From positions 171,725 to 235,724 of the forward strand of contig CAUYUJ010014344.1 of the NCBI GenBank assembly GCA_963575745.1: DNA of 64,000 nucleotides. Direction: 5' to 3'. Below the pieces are notes generated by a model that was not told the origin of the DNA, did not search any database, and saw only the letters and a list, made by a program, of their open reading frames with translations. The number at the start of each line of letters is the position of its first letter. Position 1 is the stretch's first letter. Below are positions 20,190 through 33,419 of the stretch, one piece after another. This DNA is from Prorocentrum cordatum. Lineage: Eukaryota > Sar > Dinophyceae > Prorocentrales > Prorocentraceae. The position numbers and the translations under genes were made by a program.

Positions 20190-22255
20190 AAAAACCCCTA
20201 TGTGCAAGCACTGTCTGGTGAAAAATACGGCGACGGCGTAAGGGGGGGAACAGTATACATTGGAGGGGCGAGGGCGAGGCGGAAGAGGAAAACAAGGACG
20301 ATGAGCGAGGGAGGAGCAGGAGGAGAGTGGGGAGGTTGACCCTGTCAATCTTCGTTTGCCGCCCTTTCGCCGTCAGCCGCGCGACTCATATTGGATCAGG
20401 GGCTGCGTGCAACTGACACCTCGCGAGGCAGTCCCCCCGAACACGCGAACGCCGGTTCCCCTACTTCTGGTGCCCTTCCAGGCGGTCTGCGATGGGATCC
20501 CAGACTGCCTTGATTATCTTGCAGCTCGCTGCTGGCTATTGGGCAACCCTTCATGTTCTTGCATTGCTCCAGAGCTGGATCTCGTAGACAAGAATATGTC
20601 AGGGTTCACCCTTCCCTACCCCGTCATCATCCTGCCTCTTTCCTCCCCTCCTCTCCAGATTCCTGCTCACTTCGTATCATCCCTCCCTCCTCTTGCCCTC
20701 CCTCCTGCTTTCTCTTCGCCCTCTTCCATCCTCCAGCCTCTTTGCGCCAGAAGGATTGGGAAGGAAAACTGCCGTAGGGACTCCCACACTCTTCCGAACC
20801 TCCAGTACGTTCGGAACAATTGAGGATGTGTCTTCTGCTTCCAATGGAAGGCTCTCCGCAGCACGGCGGACGCGGATGATGACTTCTTCTAGGCGGAGTG
20901 CGGGTGCCTAGACAGACCATGGTGCCTACACCTCCCTCTGTGAAGTAAAGGCCGCTTGCGCCAGCGAGAAATAACCGTATGAGGGATGCAGAGTGTAGCA
21001 TCGTAGTGAGGCGAGATAGAGCGAGAGAGAGAGAGAGGAGCCGGAGGCGGAGGAGGAGGAGGAGGAGGATGAGGAGGATGAGGGGGAGCAGAGTCATGAC
21101 GGGGCGGATGGCGACGAAGAGGGAGAGAAGGATGGTGGAGAAGTTGATGTGTAGTAGTCGCGATTGATGGTGACGGTAGTGGGGTAAGTGGTGACAATGG
21201 GGGTAGTGGTGGAGATGACTTCGATCATTGGTCCACATCGAAGGCCAATGATCTACCATGGTGCACTTGACATATTTGTCCGTGTGTCTGCGGCCTGGCC
21301 TCGAACCACTTCATCTAGTTCGCAAGCCCCCATCCTCGTCTCCCCGCGGGTCACTCTATAAGGAGTTTCTGCGGACGCGAGGGAAAGCGATGAGCAGGAG
21401 CTCAGGCAAAAGCAAGAGGGGAAAAAGGGATTGGATCGAATTGGACAGGCCAGACGTAAACCGAGGACCGAACACTTGGGCGCAGTCCTTGGGGGGCAGT
21501 GTCAGCTCACGCAGGCTCCCAGAAGGCTCCCCCCCGACGAAACTGGGGCCCGCCACCCTTTCTCGCAGTGCATCCGGCGCCGCTGGGCCCAAGCTGCCTT
21601 TGAGGGGCCCAGTGCTACCTACGGTCAGTTGCATAGCGTGTCGCGCCGCCAATCCTGGCCAACCTCGCGCTGGCGCGACGCGCCACCCGCGCCCCAATCC
21701 CCAAGCATCAACGTCCCGAGTGGTTCCCAGCCTCCTGCCCCGCTGGGCAGAGCGACACGCTATCCACTCGCGTTTTGGCCCGCCGCGACTCGCCACGCAC
21801 GAGTTCCTGACCGCAGCAAGCTCCTTGTCCCAACAGCCTTGTCGCGCACGCGCTGATCTCCAGCGACCTGGCGATTTGTCGGGCCACGGCCTCGCCACCC
21901 CCCGTGGGCTGACCTTGGCAATGTAATCTTCTTACGGTCGCCTTGCTCCTCTTCGGTTGGCGCACTCCGGGCCACGGCCGCGCCTTTGCTGCCCGCGCTT
22001 CCGCGTTCTCTCACCGATCCTCCAGTGTTCGTGGCACCTTTCTGCTGCAGCCAGCTTGCTGCACGCTTCTCGCACTGGCTGATCCCAACGCTGCAGCCGG
22101 TGGCATTATCCAGCTGGTTCTGTTCGCCGTGGCAGTGCAGCTGGCGCGCCGGATAACAGGTAGGCCTGCCAGCATGTGTTCCGTATGAGATCGGCATCCC
22201 TTGATTACTTCTGATGCCCTAGTGGAAGCCTGGGTTGTGATCGGCTGCAAATGTG
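20190..22255. other. No recognisable gene
   Basis: Mixed DNA with CT-rich (20630-20745) and GGA-rich (21030-21095) stretches. A 222-codon plus-strand frame (21258-21926) is Pro/Arg/Ser-rich with no known motif, and an antisense frame overlaps it. I could not choose between them and do not call either a gene. Confidence 0.3.
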
Positions 22256-22261
22256 CCCCAT

Positions 22262-22412
22262 ATTCATCTACATCTACATCTACATCTACATCTACATCTA
22301 CATCTACATCTACATCTACATCTACATCTACATCTACACATATATATAGATATATGCATACATACATACATATAATTATATGCGCATGCACATATATATA
22401 TATATATATACA
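22262..22412 (+). repeat. TACATC hexanucleotide repeat followed by TA/CA repeat
   Basis: About twelve perfect copies of TACATC (22262-22337), then CATATATATAGATATATG and (TA)n to 22412. Confidence 0.95.
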
Positions 22413-22429
22413 TAGATGGTGACGTTCCC

Positions 22430-22800
22430 TCCCCCCCGAGACCAACCTGTGGGGGGGACGCCGTCCTGGAATCCAGTTCGCCGCCAGGGAGTCCTCAAGA
22501 GAAGTTGGGGCAAATGAAGAAATTAGAACATTAAGCAAATTAAATCGAGTCCGTAGCGAAATCGCCATTCTTCGGAACAAAGGTTCCACCATGTTGGTTT
22601 CTCCAATGATTTTTCTTCATTCAAAAAATCCCTGAGCCTCCCTGGGGCTACGGCCCTGGATCCCAGCTCGCCGCCAACGGGAGGAGGGGGGGGCGAGGGA
22701 AATTAGAACAAATAAAAAGAAATTAAACAATCAAGTAGAGTCCTTCGTGAAATCCTGGTGCCGTTGCCCTGGAGTCCAGCTGGCCGCCAGCAGTGGGAGG
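22430..22800 (+). repeat. Dispersed repeat, three degenerate copies
   Basis: The motif GCCGTCCTGGAATCCAGTTC, GCCGCCAGGGAG recurs in variant forms at about 22458, 22648 and 22758, each followed by AAATTAGAACA-type AT-rich sequence. Further copies lie at 25360-25545. A poly-G run follows (22797-22828). Confidence 0.7.
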
Positions 22801-22829
22801 GGGGGGGGGGGCGGGGGGGGGGGGCGAGT

Positions 22830-22970
22830 TTTTATATACAAATGGTATTATTCGTGTTATGAGTATGATGTTTGGTCTTACTGCTTATTCGTATTGGTAT
22901 GATTGCTACTATATGTATGCGTGTACAAGTTTATATGATATCTATCTAGAGCCCCCAGCGGAACCATTGT
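22830..22970. other. AT-richer unique spacer
   Basis: About 140 bp of lower GC content with no open frame of note, between the poly-G run and the next leader motif. Confidence 0.4.
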
Positions 22971-23085
22971 TTCCCAACCATCCTGTGGTGTTGGGTCCTC
23001 GTTTTGAAGAAACGGTCCCCGCGTTCTCCTCTCCTCTCCTCTCCTCCCCTCCTCCCTCCTTCCCCTCCGCGTCAGCCACACCCAC
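22971..23085 (+). repeat. Leader motif copy 3 and CT tract
   Basis: CCCAACCATCCTGTGGTG from 22973, running to GAAGAAAC at about 23013, then (TCCTC)n and TCCCCTCCTCCC to about 23070, leading into the satellite. Confidence 0.8.
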
Positions 23086-25200
23086 TTCGGCACACCCCTC
23101 ACACGTTTCGTGGCCCCATAAGGAGCTCCACCGAGGGCCCCTGTGGCTGCGTTCGCATGGCGGCACCGCACCCATTTCGGCACACCCCTCACACGCTTCG
23201 TGGCCCCATAGGGAGCTCCACCGAGGGCCCCAGCGGCTGCGTTCGCATGGCGGCACCGCACCCTTTTTCGGCACACCCCTCACACGCTTCGTGGCCCCAT
23301 AGGGAGCTCCACCGAAGGCCCCAGCGGCTGCGTTCGCATGGCGGCACCGCACCCATTTCGGCACACCTCTCACACGTTTCGCGGCCCCATAGGGAGCTCC
23401 ACCGAAGGCCACAATGGCTGCGATCGCATGGCGGCAGCGCAGTCATTTCGGCACCCCTCACACGCTTCGTGACCCCATAGGGAGCTCAACCGAAGGCTCC
23501 AGTGGCTGCGTTCGCATGGCGGCACCGCGCCCATTTCGGCACACCCCTCACACGTTTCGTGGCCCCATAGGGAGCTCCACCGAGGGCCCCAGCGGCTGCG
23601 TTCGCATGGCGGCACCGCACCCATTTCGGCACACCCCTCACACGCTTCGTGGCCCCATACTCCACCGAGGGCCCCTGTGGCTGCGTTCGCATGGCGGCAC
23701 CGCACCCATTTCGGCACACCCCTCACACGTTTCGTGGCCCCAGGAGCTCCACCGAGGGCTCCAGTGGCTGCGTTCGCATGGCGGCACCACGGGGACACCC
23801 ACTCACAGTTTCGCTCCACCGGCCCCAAGGCGCATGCGGCAGTTTCGTGGCCCCATAGGGAGCTCCACCGTGGCTGCGTTCGCATGGCGCACCCATTTCG
23901 GCACACCCCTCACACGCTTCGTGGCCCCATAGGGAGCTCCACCGAAGGCCCCAGTGGCTGCGTTCGCATGGCGGCACCGCACCCATTTCGGCACACCCCT
24001 CACACGTTTCGTGGCCCCATAGGGAGCTCCACCGAAGGCCCCAGTGGCTGCGTTCGCATGGCGGCACCGCACCCATTTCGGCACACCCCTCACACGTTTC
24101 GTGGCCCCATAGGGAGCTCCACCGAGGGCCCCAGGCTGCGTTCGCATGGCGGCGACGGCACCCCTCACACGTTTCGTGGCCCCATAGGGAGCTCCACCGG
24201 GCCCCAGCGGCTGCGTTCGCATGGCGGCACCGCACCCATTCGGCACACCCCTCACACGTTTCGTGGCCCCATAGGGAGCTCCACCGAGGGCCCCAGTGGC
24301 TGCGTTCGCATGGCGGCACCGCACCCATTCGGCACACCCCTCACACGTTTCGTGGCACCATAGGGAGCTCCACCGAGGGCCCTGTGGCTGCGTTCGCATG
24401 GCGGCACTTTCGGCACACCTCTCACACTTTCGTGGCCCCATAAGGAGCTCCAGCGAGGGCTCCAGTGGCTGCGTTCGCATGGCGGCACCACGCCCATTTC
24501 GGCACACCCCTCACACGTTTCGTGGCCCCATGGGGAGCTCCACCGAGGCCCCAGTGGCTGCGTTCGCATGCGGCCCGCACACCCATTTCGGCACACCTCT
24601 CACACGTTTCGTGGCCCCTGAGGGAGCTCCACCGAAGGGGCTGCGGCATGGTTTTCGGCACACGTTTCGTGGCCCCATAGGGAGCTCCACCGCCCCAATG
24701 GCGGCACCGCACCCATGGGCACACCCTCACACGCGTGGCCCCATCTCCATGGCTGCGTTCGCATGTTTCACCGCTTCGTGGCCCCATACCGCAGGTTCGT
24801 GGCATTCGGCACACGCTTCGTGCCCCAAAGCTCCACCGAGGGCCCCAATGGCTGCGTTCGCATGGCGGCACCGCACCCATGTCGGCACACCCTTCACACG
24901 CTTCGTGGCCCCATAGGGAGCTCCAGCGAGGGCTCCAGTGGCTGCGTTCGCATGGCGGCACCGCGCCCATTTCGGCGCACCCCTCACACGTTTCGTGGCC
25001 CCATAGGGAGCTCCACCGAGGGCCCCAGTGGCTGCGTTCGCATGGCGGCACCGCACCCATTTCGGCACACCTCTCACACGTTTCGTGGCCCCATAGAGAG
25101 TTCCACCGAGGGCCCCAGTCGCTGCGTTCGCATGGCGGCACCGCACCCATTTCGGCACACCTCTCACACGTTTCGTGGCCCCTTAGGGAGTTCCCTCTCA
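23086..25200 (+). repeat. Satellite array, type D (about 24 units, several truncated)
   Basis: Same 90-bp family (CGGCACCGCA anchors at 23161 and 23251). The variable half is GGCTGCGTTCGCATGGCGGC then ACCGCACCCATTTCGGC. Between 23640 and 24830 many units are shortened or fused (for example around 23790-23880, 24650-24830), while the flanks are regular. This pattern points to unequal exchange, or to assembly collapse. Confidence 0.92.
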
Positions 25201-25202
25201 TT

Positions 25203-25265
25203 CGCTCAACCTGCTTTGCGGTACTCCTAACTGCATATGGCTGGGTCCATCGCCAGGATACTTTT
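25203..25265 (+). repeat. Trailer motif, copy at the end of array D
   Basis: CTCCTAACTGCATATGGCTG followed by GGTCCATCGCCAGGATACT matches the other trailers. Confidence 0.75.
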
Positions 25266-25339
25266 TGGAGCAGCGGTTCCACCATGCAGGTTTTGCTGAT
25301 GAGTTTATTTGATGTTCGAATGTTTTTGTAAGTATTATG

Positions 25340-25565
25340 TTTTACTTCCTTGAGCCTCCCTGGGGCCACCGTCCTGGATTCCAGCTCGTCGCCAGGGGGC
25401 CTCTGGGTACAACTTAAGCGGCGGTGTATGTTGTACCCAGGGCCCCCCTTGGCGGCCGCCAGGGAGCGTCTTGGGTGCAACATAAACTGCGGTGTATGTT
25501 GTACCTGGAGGCCCCCTGGCGGCCGCCAAAGGGCGCGTTGGATACAACATGACCGGCGGCTTATG
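25340..25565 (+). repeat. Dispersed repeat, further copies
   Basis: CTGGATTCCAGCTCGTCGCC and two copies of a piece with TGTATGTTGTACC and GGCGGCCGCCA (25400-25560). Related to 22430-22800. From 25570 to 25750 a frame reading FGFCGGVSFRVGFDMYETLR could be an exon of unknown identity; 25760-25900 shows nothing. Confidence 0.55.
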
Positions 25566-25903
25566 ATGTACTCAACTTTTGGCTTTTGCGGCGGTGTAAG
25601 CTTCCGGGTGGGCTTCGACATGTACGAGACCTTACGCAAATCCGATCGCAATGCAAGGTTCAGTAATATTGTGAGTGTCTTCTGCTATGGGCAGAACTTG
25701 CATCGTTATGTCGCAATTGAAGAACGTGAGTCATACATGAAGTTGGGCGAAGTCTGATACGCACCGAGCCTACCTACCTTCTGGAAGCCTCTGAACGGGC
25801 GGAGGAGGAGGGACTCGACCCAGGGGAGGCAAAGAAGTGAACGTTCGCTAGAACAGCGGGTTCCCTCACAGCTCGTAGCCCTTGGCTTGAGGCCGCTCTA
25901 AGA

Positions 25904-27232
<1,329 letters not shown>

Positions 27233-27237
27233 GCTCA

Positions 27238-30200
27238 GCTGCAGTGGGCGGCCATGGGGCTCGTGGCCATTGGGGTGGCTGCAGTTCTGGGCTCCGCGCT
27301 AGGCTGGCTTCCTGGCCTGGTTTGTGCGCGCGGCGCGGTCGCGCATCTCGTTCCTCATCCAGGCGCGGAAGGGGTTCGCCGGTGGCAGCAAGACGGGGCA
27401 TGATGTCATCGTGGCTCTGGACGGCAACCCCGCCACCGCGCTCGTATGGCATGGCCCGAACGAGGCGGAGGCGGCGGACGATAACCACGTCAAGAGTGAG
27501 GTCGGGACGCGAGGAGGAGGAGCCGAGGAGGTGATGCGCAAGGACCTCATCGTCAAGCCCGGTGGCTCCGTCGCGCGGCTCGAGCAGGGGCCGCTCAAGG
27601 GCGGCCGCATCGCTCGCCACGTGTATGTCTACAAGTTTCAGGGCGTGAAAGACAGCCCCCACCGCCGCTCGAATATTTCTGGAGGCCACGAGAGACCACG
27701 ACGGCATCGGCCAGGTCCACCTGTGCGCGGCCTCGCCGTGCACGCTCCCCGAGGGCGACAGGCCGATGGTGCGCGTCTGCTCGTCGCGCGTGGTGAACCA
27801 CAGCTCCCAGGTCAGCGCGCCCGACCTGGCCGAGCTCACCCTGGCGGAGCGCGCGAGGACAGGAGGCCGAGCGCGCTGCTCATGGGGGCGCCGTGGGGCG
27901 AAGCGGGCGCGCTGCATGGCGTTCGGCTGCCGCGCGAAGAGGCGCTGGGGGCGCCCGAAGCCCGGGCAGAAGCCAGGCAAGACCGAGAAGATGGATCCCA
28001 ACTCGGAGACCGAGTCGGGGCCCAGCGTCGACGTCTGCCAGGCCGACCAGTTCGCGTGCACGACCAAGGGCGGCACGCAGGTCCTGGGCGCCAAGTGCTG
28101 TCGGGATACCGCGAGGCAGGAGCCCGTCTACTTGCTGGTGGGGGACGCGGCGATCTCCGACGCGCGCGACTCCCCGGGAGGAGGGCGGCGCTCGCACGTT
28201 CCAGGCCTGTCCGCGCGGCGCAGGCGCCTGCGAAAGCCGGGCTGCCCCGAGGGGGCGCGCCCGCTCTCGCTGCCACCGCGAGAAGACGGTCGAGAAGGAT
28301 GGCTTCTCCCTCGGCGCCGCCCACGCCGCAGATCGAACGGCGGGCTGGCGCAGCCGCTCGGGCGCGCCGCAGCCAGAGGAGGATCAGCGCGCCAGTGGCC
28401 GCCGCTCAGAGAGGAGGGGGGCCAGGGGGCCCGACAATCGGTCCTCGGGCTCGGCGGCCAGGACGGGCAGCCCAGCCAAGGCAGAGGCGTATTCAGCCTG
28501 GCTGGTCCACGTGCGCGACCCGCTGGCGGACGCCGAGGCCGAGTGGGACGCGTGCCACAGCTTCCCCGCGCGCTTCGTCGGCACCGCCAAAGACTGCGCG
28601 GACGACGGCCCGAGGGCGGGCGTGGAGGCGGCGGGCTCTGGGCTGACCTTCTCTACCCCAGACGGCGCTTTCCCCGCGCCCAGGGCTGGGCTCCTCGACG
28701 AGTTCGCGAGCGCCCAGCCCCCGGCCATCTGCTGGAAGTCGGAGGCGGTGCCCAGGCTGTCCGACCGCGGGGGCGGCGCCGACTGCAGGGGGGGCAGCTT
28801 GGGCCCCGCGTCGGCCATCGCCCTCAGCAAGGAGCGCAGTCGGCACCACATGGCCAAGCGCGCCAAGCCCAGGAGTCGCAGCGCCACACCTACGAGGAGG
28901 GGCGCGCGGGGCGACTTTGACGCGAGGCTCAGGGAGGCGCAGGCGCAGGGCGAGGATCATAGGGCGCGCGACCCGCGGGTCGCGCCTTCGAGCTACCTCG
29001 GCAGGCGCGCGGAAGGCCAGACAGACGCGCCGCGCGGCGCGCCATCTCGCGCCAGAACGGCGCGGGGAGGCACGAGTTGTTGGCGGAGCTCATCGAGGCG
29101 GCGGACGCGATGCACGACGGCGTCAACAGCGAGGTCGGCCTCAGCCTCGCGCGCGGATGCCTGGCTACATGGAGCAGGGAGTTCGAGGGGGGAGAGGGCA
29201 GCCAGGCCGCTGGCGGAGCCGACGGCTCACCCCCCCCGCCGCCGCCTTGGGCCCCCGACGACCGCAATGGCTCGCAGGCCCCGGGGCCCAGGCCTACGAT
29301 CCCGAGGCCCTGGGGGCGCCCCGCAGGCGCCCCCGCGCACTGGGGCGGCATGCCAGGCCCGTCTCCGCCGGGGCCCGGGCCGGGCGCGCCGCCGGGCTTG
29401 GGCCTTATTGGCTTCGGAGAGCGGCCGCCGACGCCGCAGACGTCCGCAGCCTTCAACCCGAGCGCGTTCCACGGATCAGGCGGGGCCAGTTTGACCACCC
29501 CCTGGGCCGAGAGGCAGCCTCGGAGCGGGCCGCGCGGCCGCGCGAGTGGCGCGCGGGGGCCTTCTCGCTGCCCCGGGGGGAGCGGACCCTGAGGGCCCCG
29601 CGGCCGGAGTCGGAGCTCGGCATCGGGCTGCAGAACCTGGTCAGGGAGCTGGGCCGAGCCAACCAGCGCTCCGAGGAGCCGGGCGGCGCCGCCAAGGGCG
29701 CCATCGCCAGCGTCGGCCGCGCGGAGGAGCAGCTGGCGCGCATGGCGAGGGGGTGCGACTTCCACGCGGTCACGCTCTGCCCGGGCCTGCTGGGCAAGGA
29801 CGCGTTCCACGCGCTGCGGCCGGCCGGGCAGAACTCCGGGCCGCTCTTTCGCTCGATCAAGTTCCCGACGAACATCACCTACGTGATCGCCCACGGCTTC
29901 TCAGCGTTCCAGCGCGGGGGGCGCGACCGCGCGAACATGCCGGACTACTGCCTGGGCTGCGCCAGCTTCCCTAAGACGCCGGAGGCGGACATGGACAACT
30001 ACGCCCCGCCGAAGGATTACAGGCTGGAACCCAGGCCGAGGCGCGCGCCCACGCCCCAGCACAGGTTCCAGGACGCCAAGCGGGAGGCCTGGGCGCGGTC
30101 ATGCTTCTACGGGCAGGAGCACCACGAGCAGCAGGTCAAGGCCGCGGAGCAGCTGCTCAGCATGAACGACGAGGCCGACGACGCCTGGCCGCCCAACGTC

Positions 30201-30401
30201 ATTTTCGGCATCTGGGCCGAGCTGCGAGGCAGGTGGTGCGAGGAGCTCCGCATGAAACGTGCCCGGACGCTGGAGCTCATGGGCGACGAGGACCCGACGT
30301 GGGACCGCATCCGCTTCGCACGCATTGCCCCGGTAAGCGCTGACGACCCCGGGCCGTGGCTGAAGATGCCGCGCACCTACTTCCTGGATGAACCCGACTA
30401 G
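27238..30401 (+). pseudogene. Gag-like/unknown region of the large retroelement, frameshifted
   Basis: Coding signal passes through the frames in turn. 27330-27645 reads SKTGHDVIVALDGNPATAL and VMRKDLIVKPGGSVARLEQG. 27650-28170 reads QVHLCAASPCTLPEGDRPM and CQADQFACTTKGG. 28180-29060 reads RTFQACPRGAGACESR and SAWLVHVRDPLADAEAEWDA. 29077-29500 reads ELIEAADAMHDGVNSEVGLS and is Pro/Gly-rich after that. 29550-30401 reads ITYVIAHGFSAFQRGG, PDYCLGCASFPKTPE and IWAELRGRWCEELRMKRART. The last frame meets TAG at 30399-30401 but goes on as YFVTDIKARHHNKLRRSQW. At least four frame changes are needed. I recognise this as the kind of Cys-containing, helical region that precedes the enzymatic part in such polyproteins; I cannot name the individual domains. 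Confidence 0.6.
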
Positions 30402-32520
30402 TACTTTGTGACGGACATAAAGGCCAGGCATCACAATAAGCTTCGGAGGTCGCAGTGGCAGACGGCCCCCCGCTCCAACGCCGCGCAGCCCGCGCCGCCG
30501 GCGCACCCGACGGGGCGCCCCCGAGCGGGGGCAGGGCAGCCGACTCCAACAGGACGCCCCAAGGCGGGTGCAGACGGCGCTGGAGGAGGAGGAGGTGGCC
30601 CAGGGGGCCAGGGCGCAGGAAGGGGCAGCAGGAGGCCACGGAGGCGCGGGCTTGCTCGGTCAGGACCTCACGCGCATGGAGTACGGCCGCAGCCTCGACC
30701 ACTGTCTCAAGTCGCCCGCGAGCGGGCGCATTATCTGCCAGGACAGCTCCAGCTGGAAGGGCTACCACAACATCGCGTGCCCCAACTGGCACAAGCCCAT
30801 CGGGAAGGTCGGCTTGCTGGACCGCTCCGCGCAGATGCAGCCAATCAAGCGCGGCGGCCCGATGGGAGGACCGAAGATCGGCTCGCGCGAGGAAGCTGAC
30901 AAGAGGCTCGCCGCGCTGCGCCAGGAGCACGGCACTGAGGGAGCTTCCAAGCGCGCGGGCTAGGCGGCAGCAGCGGCCGCCCAAGCCCAGGCGGCAGCAG
31001 TCGCCGCCGCCAAGGCAGCGGCAGCAGCGAAGAAGAAGTGCGGGGATTGCGACGCTCGCGGCCAGAAGGAGGACCAGGCAGCTGGCGAGGTCGAGAAGGT
31101 ACAGCAGGAAGGAGCCGCACCCCCGTTCGGCTGGGTCAAGGCACGGGAGGAGCTCAAGGATTTCAACCCCGCGGAGTTGGAGGAGCACCTCCGCCTCACC
31201 ATGCAGGGCCCGGGCGCCGAGTGGTTGGCCAACCACCATCAGGCTAAGCCGCAGCGGGCCCCGTTCCCCGACTCCACGCCAGAGCTGGCGCGCAGGAAGG
31301 AGGTCATGCACGACATCGATACCGACCTGGCCATCAAGCATGTGGCGACGGCGACGGGCCTTCTCGGCTGCCGCCGCCGCAACCGCGCGCGGGGGGCAAA
31401 GGGGGCGGGCGAGACCTACGACGTGGAGGCCCTCGCTGCGCACGCAGTGGAGTTCGGCTGCCCCGAGCTGGCAGAGTCGGCGGAGGCCTTCCTGATGCTG
31501 CGCTACCAGAAGACCAGGGCGGGCGAGGTCGCACCGAGCCAAGCCACGGCGGGCCCAATCGCGTGGGGGGAGGATGACGAGCCAGGCACGGGCACGTTGA
31601 CCCTGGCAGGGGCAAGTAGGACTATGCTGGACTACCGCGACAAGCTGGCGCTTGACCCAGAGAAGGTCGAGGCGCTCGACGGCCTACCCAACTCGGCGAC
31701 CGAGCCACCGGACATCGAGCTTCGGGAGTGCGCCCTCATCAACGTCGTGGCCGCACACATGATCGGCAACGTCGTCTCGCCAGAGGGCGAGTGGCCGTCG
31801 GCGATCGCCGTCCAAGAGGAGGGCCCGCGCTTTCGCATAAGCATGCTCGGGGCGGCTAGGATCGCGGTGGGCGCGCTGGGCGAGGCCCCCGGGCTCTTGA
31901 CCCAGGCGGAGGCAGACCTCCGCATCTTCTGCCGCGACCTCACGCACCGGGATCACGACAAGGACTACCGCATGCACGCGGCACTCCCCCCGGACCTGTT
32001 GCGGGATAGGACTTCGGGCGTCGTGGGCGTGGACTTCTACGGCAGAGCGGCGCGGCCGTCGACCTCATCATCGGGGCAGAGTTCATGAGGCAGGGGGGGA
32101 TCGACATCCTGTGGGTCCTGGTGCACAAGGGCCGCATGAGGGTTCTCGCCCCGCCGGGCTCGGGCATCATGGGGCAGCTTCACGGCGCGGGGATCGACGT
32201 GCAGGAGCTGCCCGCGCTGGGCCGGGAGGCGCTTCTGGAGCTCGCCCTGGCCACCCGCCCCCCGCCGGCCCACCCAGGTGCGCTGGCTTGCCATCGGTGC
32301 GAGGAGGCGGCGGGCATCGCGGTGACCAGGCGGCCTGCGTCAGGATTCCCCGTCGGACTTCTCAGCGAGGAGACGCTGGCCAACTCCGCCCTCTTCCTCG
32401 GGAAGGCCGCGGCAGGGGAGGTTGAGGAGGATGAGGAGGCAGTGGGAGGCAAGGTCGGCGAGGTCACGGAGGACCCTGCGGACGACGAGGTCCGCAGCTG
32501 GCTGGGTGCGCAAGCGGCGG
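30402..32520 (+). pseudogene. Zinc-binding/protease-like region of the large retroelement
   Basis: After the TAG at 30399 the same frame continues to about 30600. It then shifts to a frame open from 30568 to 32088 apart from a TAG at 30961-30963. Recognisable parts are HCLKSPASGRIICQDSSSWK followed by IACPNWHK (possible Cys/His cluster), an Ala/Gln-rich linker with KKKCGDCDARG, and FNPAELEEHLRLTMQGPGAE. A frame change near 32050 then gives VDLIIGAEFM, which resembles the C-terminal ILG-type motif of retroviral-like aspartic proteases. An Asp-Thr/Ser-Gly active site was not found, so protease identity is uncertain. The stretch from 32085 to 32520 continues into the methyltransferase-like domain with another frame change at about 32515. 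Confidence 0.5.
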
Positions 32521-33419
32521 CGCTGCCGCCGCCGCGGCCGTCGCCTCGACTTCCTCGAGACTTTCGCAGGCGAGGCCCGTGTCTCCCAGGCGGTAACGCA
32601 GCAGGGCGGCCGAGCCATCCAGATCGGGTTGCAGCATGGGCAGGGCCTGCGCCGCGGGCGCGACCGGTGGCTGCTGCTCGCCCTGGTGAAGCTCTACGAC
32701 CCGCGCGAGACCTGGATCAGTTGGCCGTGCACGGCGTTCTGCGCGTTCGCGGCGCTTAACGAGTTGAGGGGCGTCGACCTGTCCAAGGTCAAGAAGGGGG
32801 GCGCCATCTTCCTGGCCCTCGCCGAGAGGACCATGACCGGGCGCGCGGCGAAGGAGCGAGGTTGTTTGGGCAAGAACCCATGGCTTTCGGCGGCGCGGGG
32901 GCAGTTTGCTGAGCTATTGGAGGACCCGGTCTGGCGGCAGGTCCGCCTCGGCCAGTGCGCCCTGGACCTCAGGAGCGCTGCAGGGGGCTCGCACCGCAAT
33001 CCCACCCGCGTCGCCTCGACCTCAGGGGGCGTCGCGGACGCTCTGGACCTCCGCTGCAGCGGCGACCACCTGCACGACCTGGCCGAGCTGGTGGCCAATG
33101 CGGGCATGAGGCGCGCTCGACGAGCGCGCGAGGCGGGAGAAGAGGAGCACGATGGGGGGGGGGAGTACCAGCGCGTGGAGGTCGGCGCCTCAGGAGGCGC
33201 CGCCGAGGAGTCTACGCGGGCAGGTGGGGTCTTCGACGATTGCGCAGGCGGGCCAGAAGCCAGGCCACAGGACGCGGCGGCGGGGCCTACAACGATTTTC
33301 TCCAAGATCACTCGGACTACGACTCAGACCAGGTGGGGGAGGTCGCGAGGAGAGGTGTCGCGGTGCTGGAGGAGGCCGGGTCGCTCCAGAAGGCGATCGC
33401 GGCGCCGCGGGGGGTCTAG
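32521..33419 (+). pseudogene. DNA methyltransferase-like domain of the large retroelement
   Basis: One frame (open 32422-33444) carries LDFLETFAGEARVSQA, resembling the SAM-binding motif I of cytosine methyltransferases. WISWPCTAFCAF follows about 60 residues later and resembles the catalytic Pro-Cys motif IV. Further on come GKNPWLSAARGQF and LGQCALDLRSAAGG then NPTRVASTSG, in the place where related domains have an E-x-P and QC...KPT pattern. Coding then moves to another frame (YNDFLQDHSDYDSDQVGEVA) and reaches a TAG at 33417-33419, after which the frame stays open into RT. If active it would methylate DNA, perhaps to silence or protect element copies; with these lesions this copy is unlikely to be functional. 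The assignment rests on motif likeness only. Confidence 0.6.

Noticed and set aside
22625-22655. Minus-strand CCGTAGCC...GGCTCA near 22630 and a similar piece near 25352
   Set aside because: Both belong to a dispersed repeat (GGGGCTACGGCCCTGGATCC); the middle of the leader is replaced.
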